From the NCBI GenBank assembly GCA_965199875.1, contig OZ241346.1, positions 1,240,001 through 1,304,000 on the forward strand: a stretch of 64,000 nucleotides of DNA, given 5' to 3'. The translations under genes were made by a program, and so were the position numbers. Positions 60,591 to 64,000 of the stretch are shown here, one piece after another (the first letter of the stretch is position 1; every line of letters begins with the position of its first letter). The DNA is from VXYL01 sp965199875. Its GTDB lineage: Bacteria; Pseudomonadota; Gammaproteobacteria; Pseudomonadales; Azotimanducaceae. The notes beneath the pieces were generated by a model. The model did no database searches. It was not told the origin of the DNA and worked only from the letters and a program-made list of their open reading frames with translations.

Positions 60591-61814
60591 CTATTGTAGC
60601 CCGATGCCGGCCAGCGGCCCGTGCCCCATCGCTTCGCGGATCAGCTGCGCTTTCGCGCCGGGCGACGCGTCGATGCGGCGAATGGCGGCGTTTCTGGCCA
60701 GGCGCAGCCACGGCTTCGCGGCCCGTTCGCCGCAGTAGGCAAGCAGCAGGCCGCGCATCAGCGCCATCATCCACTTGGAACGCAGCCGTCGGCGCCGGGC
60801 GTATTCCTGCCACGTTCCCGGCGCGCCCGTGTCCCGGGGCTGGCCCCGGGCCACCTGGGCAATGGCGCGAACGTCCTCCAAGCCGATGTTGACGCCCTGC
60901 CCGGCCAAGGGGTGCAGCGACCGTGCGGCGTCGCCGGCAAGAACGACCCTCTGCACCGGGTTCAGATCCGCCGCCATGGCTTGGCGCACCGGAAACCGCA
61001 AACGCTCGCCCACGTCCTCAATGCCGCCGCCAACGCCCTCGGTGGTCTGTTCCAGCGCCTCGGCGAAGGCGCGGTCGTCCAGCGCCGCAAGGCGTTTGCC
61101 GCACCGTTCGGCAGCGCTCCAGATCACCGCCGCGGTGCGTTCTTCGGCCAACGGCAGCAGTGCCACCGGCGCACTGGCGTTGAACCGCTGCCAAGCCGTA
61201 TTGGCGTGGCCCCGGCGAAGACGCGCCGTCGTGGCGATGGCGACCTGGCCGCCGCTGCTCGACAGCGGCTCGTGGCGCAAGGGGGTAGCCGTCAAGGCGC
61301 GTATGCGGCTGTTTGCGCCATCGGCGGCCACCACCAGTCTCGCGGCGATGGGCTCCTTCCCGGCATCGTGGCGCAGCACCATCGCCTGCTCGGCTTCGTC
61401 GAGGGCGGTTACCTCGGCGGGCGCCACGACATCGACCCGCCCGGCCGCGTGGCGCCAGAGCCTCGCTGCCAGCACGCTGTTCTCCAGCACCCAGGCAAGC
61501 GGGCTGGCGCCGCTGAAGCGCAGCGCCGCAGCGCCGTCGTGTTCCCAAACATGCATCCGTTCGACAGGGTTCAACGGCACGTCGTCCAAATCGCCGACCT
61601 CGCGCAGCAGCCGCAACGACGCGGGGCTGAGCGCCAGAGTGCGCGCATCGAAACCCAGCGCGCCGCGTCTCGGCACCGGTGGCTGCCGCTCGACGACGGC
61701 GACGGAACAGCCCAAGCTCTGCAACGCCAGCGCCGCCGCCAAGCCGACGACGCCGCCGCCGACCACCACGACATCGTGGATGTTCCCCTGCACTCCGCCC
61801 ATCGCGTCCGCCAT
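60591..61814 (-). CDS. UbiH/VisC/COQ6-type FAD hydroxylase
   Basis: 407 residues from ATG 61814 (ATG 61802 is also possible). It has the dinucleotide site V-V-V-G-G-G-V-V-G-L-A-A-A-L-A, the F-D-A-R-T-L-A-L region, V-A-A-D-G-A-N-S and the second FAD site V-L-A-G-D-A-A-R-S-L-H-P-L-A-G-Q-G-V-N-I-G-L-E-D, all of the ubiquinone hydroxylase group. It adds a hydroxyl group to the ubiquinone ring; which carbon is not clear. It is the first gene before gcvT and is divergent from the ZapB-like gene. Confidence 0.9.
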   Translation of the reverse strand: MADAMGGVQGNIHDVVVVGGGVVGLAAALALQSLGCSVAVVERQPPVPRRGALGFDARTLALSPASLRLLREVGDLDDVPLNPVERMHVWEHDGAAALRFSGASPLAWVLENSVLAARLWRHAAGRVDVVAPAEVTALDEAEQAMVLRHDAGKEPIAARLVVAADGANSRIRALTATPLRHEPLSSSGGQVAIATTARLRRGHANTAWQRFNASAPVALLPLAEERTAAVIWSAAERCGKRLAALDDRAFAEALEQTTEGVGGGIEDVGERLRFPVRQAMAADLNPVQRVVLAGDAARSLHPLAGQGVNIGLEDVRAIAQVARGQPRDTGAPGTWQEYARRRRLRSKWMMALMRGLLLAYCGERAAKPWLRLARNAAIRRIDASPGAKAQLIREAMGHGPLAGIGLQ

Positions 61815-62063
61815 CTCGGCAAGTCTCGCAGCAACAGCGGACACGGCGCAATGGAACCGCGTTGGCGGCGTTGCTGGATGGCGTTGGACGTACACGCTTC
61901 GGAGGCAACCGCTCAAAGCGCGATGGTGGACTCGAGCCCGTACGTGCGCCGAGACGCGGCACGACCAGAACTGGCCTCGAACGTCGAGGCTCGCCTCGAC
62001 AATCGCTTTGGGGCAAACTGCGCCAATCCACCCAATGACCAGTGAACGGAGGCACGTCACGAG

Positions 62064-62288
62064 ATGGAGGAAAACAACGCCGAGCGGATGGACTTGAACG
62101 CTCTCGAGGCCAAGGTCGACGAACTCATCGCCCTGTGCGACGGGCTGCTGCGCGACAACCAGGCGCTGCGCGAAGAGCGCAAGGCGTGGCAAGCGGAACG
62201 AGACCGGCTGCGGCAGCAGAAAGACCAGGCGGACGGCAAGCTCGATGCCATGATCGGCCGCCTGAAGACCTTGGAAGACGAGTTTTGA
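62064..62288 (+). CDS. Small coiled-coil protein, ZapB-like (TIGR02449-type)
   Basis: 74 residues, nearly all heptad-rich helix (L-E-A-K-V-D-E-L-I-A-L-C, L-R-Q-Q-K-D-Q-A-D). GGAGG lies nine bases before the ATG. This small family lies beside zapA in many gammaproteobacteria and is presumed to aid division-ring assembly. Its TGA overlaps the zapA start. Confidence 0.88.
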   Translation: MEENNAERMDLNALEAKVDELIALCDGLLRDNQALREERKAWQAERDRLRQQKDQADGKLDAMIGRLKTLEDEF

Positions 62289-62602
62289 GCGACCTCGTCA
62301 CCGTCGCCGTGCGGATACTCGGCAACGAGTATCCCATCCGCTGCCAAGAGGCGCAGGTCGAGGACTTGAAGGAGTCCGCCCGCCGCCTGGACGAGCGCTT
62401 GCAGCGGATGCGCGACGACGGCAGCACCGAAACGCTGGACCGGCTGGCGGTCACCGCGGCGCTGAACCTCGCCTACGACCAGCTGCTGATGCAACGCCGC
62501 ATGGACGCCGAGGCGCAGAACATCCACCTGCTGAACGAGCGCCTCGATCGCGCCATCGCGGAGTGCCGGCCAGGTTCCGACGAGACCGCCTCCGACGCTT
62601 GA
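62285..62602 (+). CDS. zapA: Cell division protein ZapA
   Basis: 105 residues from TTG 62285 inside the preceding stop region (TTGA). V-A-V-R-I-L-G-N-E-Y-P-I-R-C matches the ZapA head, and a long helix (A-R-R-L-D-E-R-L-Q) and a second coiled coil follow. It bundles FtsZ filaments at mid-cell. It is translationally coupled to the ZapB-like gene. Confidence 0.94.
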   Translation: MSDLVTVAVRILGNEYPIRCQEAQVEDLKESARRLDERLQRMRDDGSTETLDRLAVTAALNLAYDQLLMQRRMDAEAQNIHLLNERLDRAIAECRPGSDETASDA

Positions 62603-62733
62603 ACGCCGTCGGCCGAAACGACCCTACCTACCTAACCCTTGGCGCCAGTAGCGCCAGTAGCGCCAGTCTGCTTCGCCACTCGCACCGTTGGCACCGTGCT
62701 ATAGTCGGCTCATTCAAAGTGCGCTGAACGATC

Positions 62734-63000
62734 GTGGACAACGGCAACCGAACCAGCTTGATCGCGTGGGTGCGCGACGTGGCCTTGGTCGTTGCCGTGG
62801 TCGGTGCTGCGTGGGCCCTCAGCGGCACCATCAGCCGCGTCGAGGCCAAGGTGGACCACACCGCGTACCTCGTCGAGCGCAACGCCCAGGCGATCGAGCG
62901 CAACGCCCAGGCCATCGCCAAGCTGCAGGAGTCCATGGCGTCGCTTGCCGGGCAGTACGCCGAACACATCCGACGCCACGACCAGCTGGCGAACCGCTAG
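62734..63000 (+). CDS. Small membrane-anchored coiled-coil protein
   Basis: 88 residues from GTG 62734, without a strong ribosome site. One membrane helix lies at about 14-30 (V-A-L-V-V-A-V-V-G-A-A-W-A-L) and a coiled coil follows with the heptad E-R-N-A-Q-A-I twice in tandem. A TATAGT box near 62700 could serve as -10. Similar tiny proteins of unknown role are common; this one is plausible but unproven. Confidence 0.5.
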   Translation: MDNGNRTSLIAWVRDVALVVAVVGAAWALSGTISRVEAKVDHTAYLVERNAQAIERNAQAIAKLQESMASLAGQYAEHIRRHDQLANR

Positions 63001-63159
63001 CCGCTCCAGCGCAGCGCCACCAGCGGCGACCTCCTCGAAGCCCGCGCCGAACCTGCCTCCCGCGAACGTTGCATCAGACGTCTACCAGCGGTACATCACC
63101 TGCGACGCCCGCACCAAGCCAAGCGGGCTCTACCCCAAAGTCGAGTCACGACGGAACAC

Positions 63160-64000
63160 TTAGACCGTGGCGTATTCCGCATCTCCCCAGGCCCAGGTGT
63201 CGACGATCCGCTGCGCGGTGGTTCGGTCTTCGGCGAGCAGCCGGTCGCCGATTGCCACCGCCTTCGGCAGCAGCGAGCGATCGGTCGAGAGATCCACCAG
63301 GCGGAACGTCTGTTCGCCGGTCTGCCGGGTGCCGAGAACATCCCCAGGGCCGCGCAGCTCCAAGTCCTTCTCGGCGATCTCGAAGCCGTCCCTGGTGTCG
63401 CGCAGAGTGCCCAGCCGATCCCTGGCCACGGCGGAAAGCGGCGGCTCGAACAGCAGAATGCACTCGCTGCGGCCGTCGCCGCGCCCCACCCGGCCGCGCA
63501 GCTGATGCAGCTGCGCCAGCCCAAGCCGTTCGGCGTTGTCGATGACCATCGCCGTGGCGTTGGGCACGTCGACGCCGACTTCGATCACCGTCGTGGCCAC
63601 CAGCACGTGGATGTCGCCGGCCTTGAAGGCAGCCATCGCGGCGCTCTTCTCCGCCGCCGGCAGGCGGCCGTGAACCAGGCCGAGGCGCAGTTCGCCAGGC
63701 AGCGCCGCGGTCAGTTCGGCGAAGGTGCTCTCAGCGGCGTTGAGGTTCGGCGCGTCTTCGGCGGCGTCCTCTTCGATCAGGGTACAAACCCAGTACGCCT
63801 GCCGTCCCGCGGCGCAGATCCGCGCCAGCCGGTCGACGACTTCGGCGCGTCGGCCCATGGCCACGAGGCGAGTGCGCACCGGGGTGCGGCCCGGCGGCAG
63901 CTCGTCGATGGTGGAGACGTCCATGTCGGCGTACAGGGCCATCGTCAGCGTGCGGGGAATCGGCGTCGCCGTCATCACCAGCTGATGCGGCAACCTGCCC
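63160..64000 (-). CDS. recG: ATP-dependent DNA helicase RecG, C-terminal part
   Basis: The 5' part lies beyond the right edge. The visible 280 residues contain M-T-A-T-P-I-P-R-T-L-T-M-A, Y-W-V-C-T-L-I-E-E, G-L-V-H-G-R, T-T-V-I-E-V-G-V-D-V-P-N-A, Q-L-H-Q-L-R-G-R-V-G-R and the RecG wedge-side G-P-G-D-V-L-G-T-R-Q-T-G. It remodels stalled replication forks and branches. The frame is intact to the edge. Confidence 0.97.
   Translation of the reverse strand, partial: GRLPHQLVMTATPIPRTLTMALYADMDVSTIDELPPGRTPVRTRLVAMGRRAEVVDRLARICAAGRQAYWVCTLIEEDAAEDAPNLNAAESTFAELTAALPGELRLGLVHGRLPAAEKSAAMAAFKAGDIHVLVATTVIEVGVDVPNATAMVIDNAERLGLAQLHQLRGRVGRGDGRSECILLFEPPLSAVARDRLGTLRDTRDGFEIAEKDLELRGPGDVLGTRQTGEQTFRLVDLSTDRSLLPKAVAIGDRLLAEDRTTAQRIVDTWAWGDAEYATV

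Noticed and set aside
61815..62063. Glycine riboswitch upstream of the hydroxylase-gcv operon.
   Set aside because: I could not find the paired aptamer motifs by eye; no confident structure was seen.
62603..62733. 6S RNA after zapA, its usual place in gammaproteobacteria.
   Set aside because: The gap is only 131 bases, contains a short GCGCCAGTA triple repeat and cannot form the roughly 180-base 6S structure.

Overview
The window is GC-rich DNA with very little intergenic space, and it looks like a gammaproteobacterial chromosome. The best evidence is conserved core neighbourhoods: rpsP-rimM-trmD-rplS, xerD-dsbC-hom-recJ, a ZapB-like gene overlapping zapA and divergent from a UbiH/VisC-type hydroxylase, a split glycine cleavage operon (gcvT-gcvH-gcvPA-gcvPB), one-piece tmRNA, elongator tRNA-Met and the 3' part of recG. 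Abundant PhyH, SDR, acyl-CoA dehydrogenase, Rpn and Uma2 families and secreted degradative enzymes suggest a marine or host-associated lineage. No species can be named from the sequence.

Region 1 (1-13.2 kb) is a type VI secretion (T6SS) sheath and baseplate locus, almost all on the minus strand. Leftward from a good promoter at 13.15 kb it reads tssB, tssC, a 22-codon leader ORF, a helical-repeat protein and a pentapeptide-repeat protein. Next comes a plus-strand gene that resembles an IS607-type serine recombinase without its catalytic residues, then tssE-tssF-tssG-tssH and tssJ-tssK-tssL (cut by the window edge). No hcp, PAAR, tssA or tssM gene is seen. TssH lacks the usual coiled-coil middle domain.

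Region 2 (13.2-26.7 kb) is the most unusual part. A strong promoter at 26.2 kb faces a five-gene leftward operon: a giant protein of about 1736 residues (beta-rich spike-like N-terminus, 14-glycine hinge, repeated helical segments, orphan C-terminus), a VgrG-like protein, two tandem GT-A glycosyltransferases, and a second VgrG-like protein. Both VgrG-like proteins carry collagen-like Gly-X-Y tracts rich in Ser and Thr, inserted at the same place in the gp5-type OB-fold. The larger one also has two EF-hand-like calcium loops there. I propose that this is a T6SS spike module with collagen-like, possibly glycosylated decorations. An Rpn-family nuclease gene and a Uma2 remnant flank the module.

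Region 3 (26.8-47.1 kb) holds a TonB-dependent receptor, the recJ/hom/dsbC/xerD block, the ribosomal/tRNA-modification block, tmRNA, a PhyH oxygenase-SDR pair, a metallophosphoesterase-acyl-CoA dehydrogenase pair, an RND efflux pair, a CtpA-type protease and tRNA-Met. Region 4 (47.2-52.7 kb) encodes two translationally coupled secreted enzymes, a GH63/MGH1-like glycoside hydrolase with PKD and GEVED modules and an M9-type collagenase, which share a related C-terminal domain. Region 5 (52.9-64 kb) has a thioredoxin-domain (DUF255) protein, a second near-identical Rpn gene differing from the first by a 24-bp repeat array, the glycine cleavage operon, the cell-division genes and recG.
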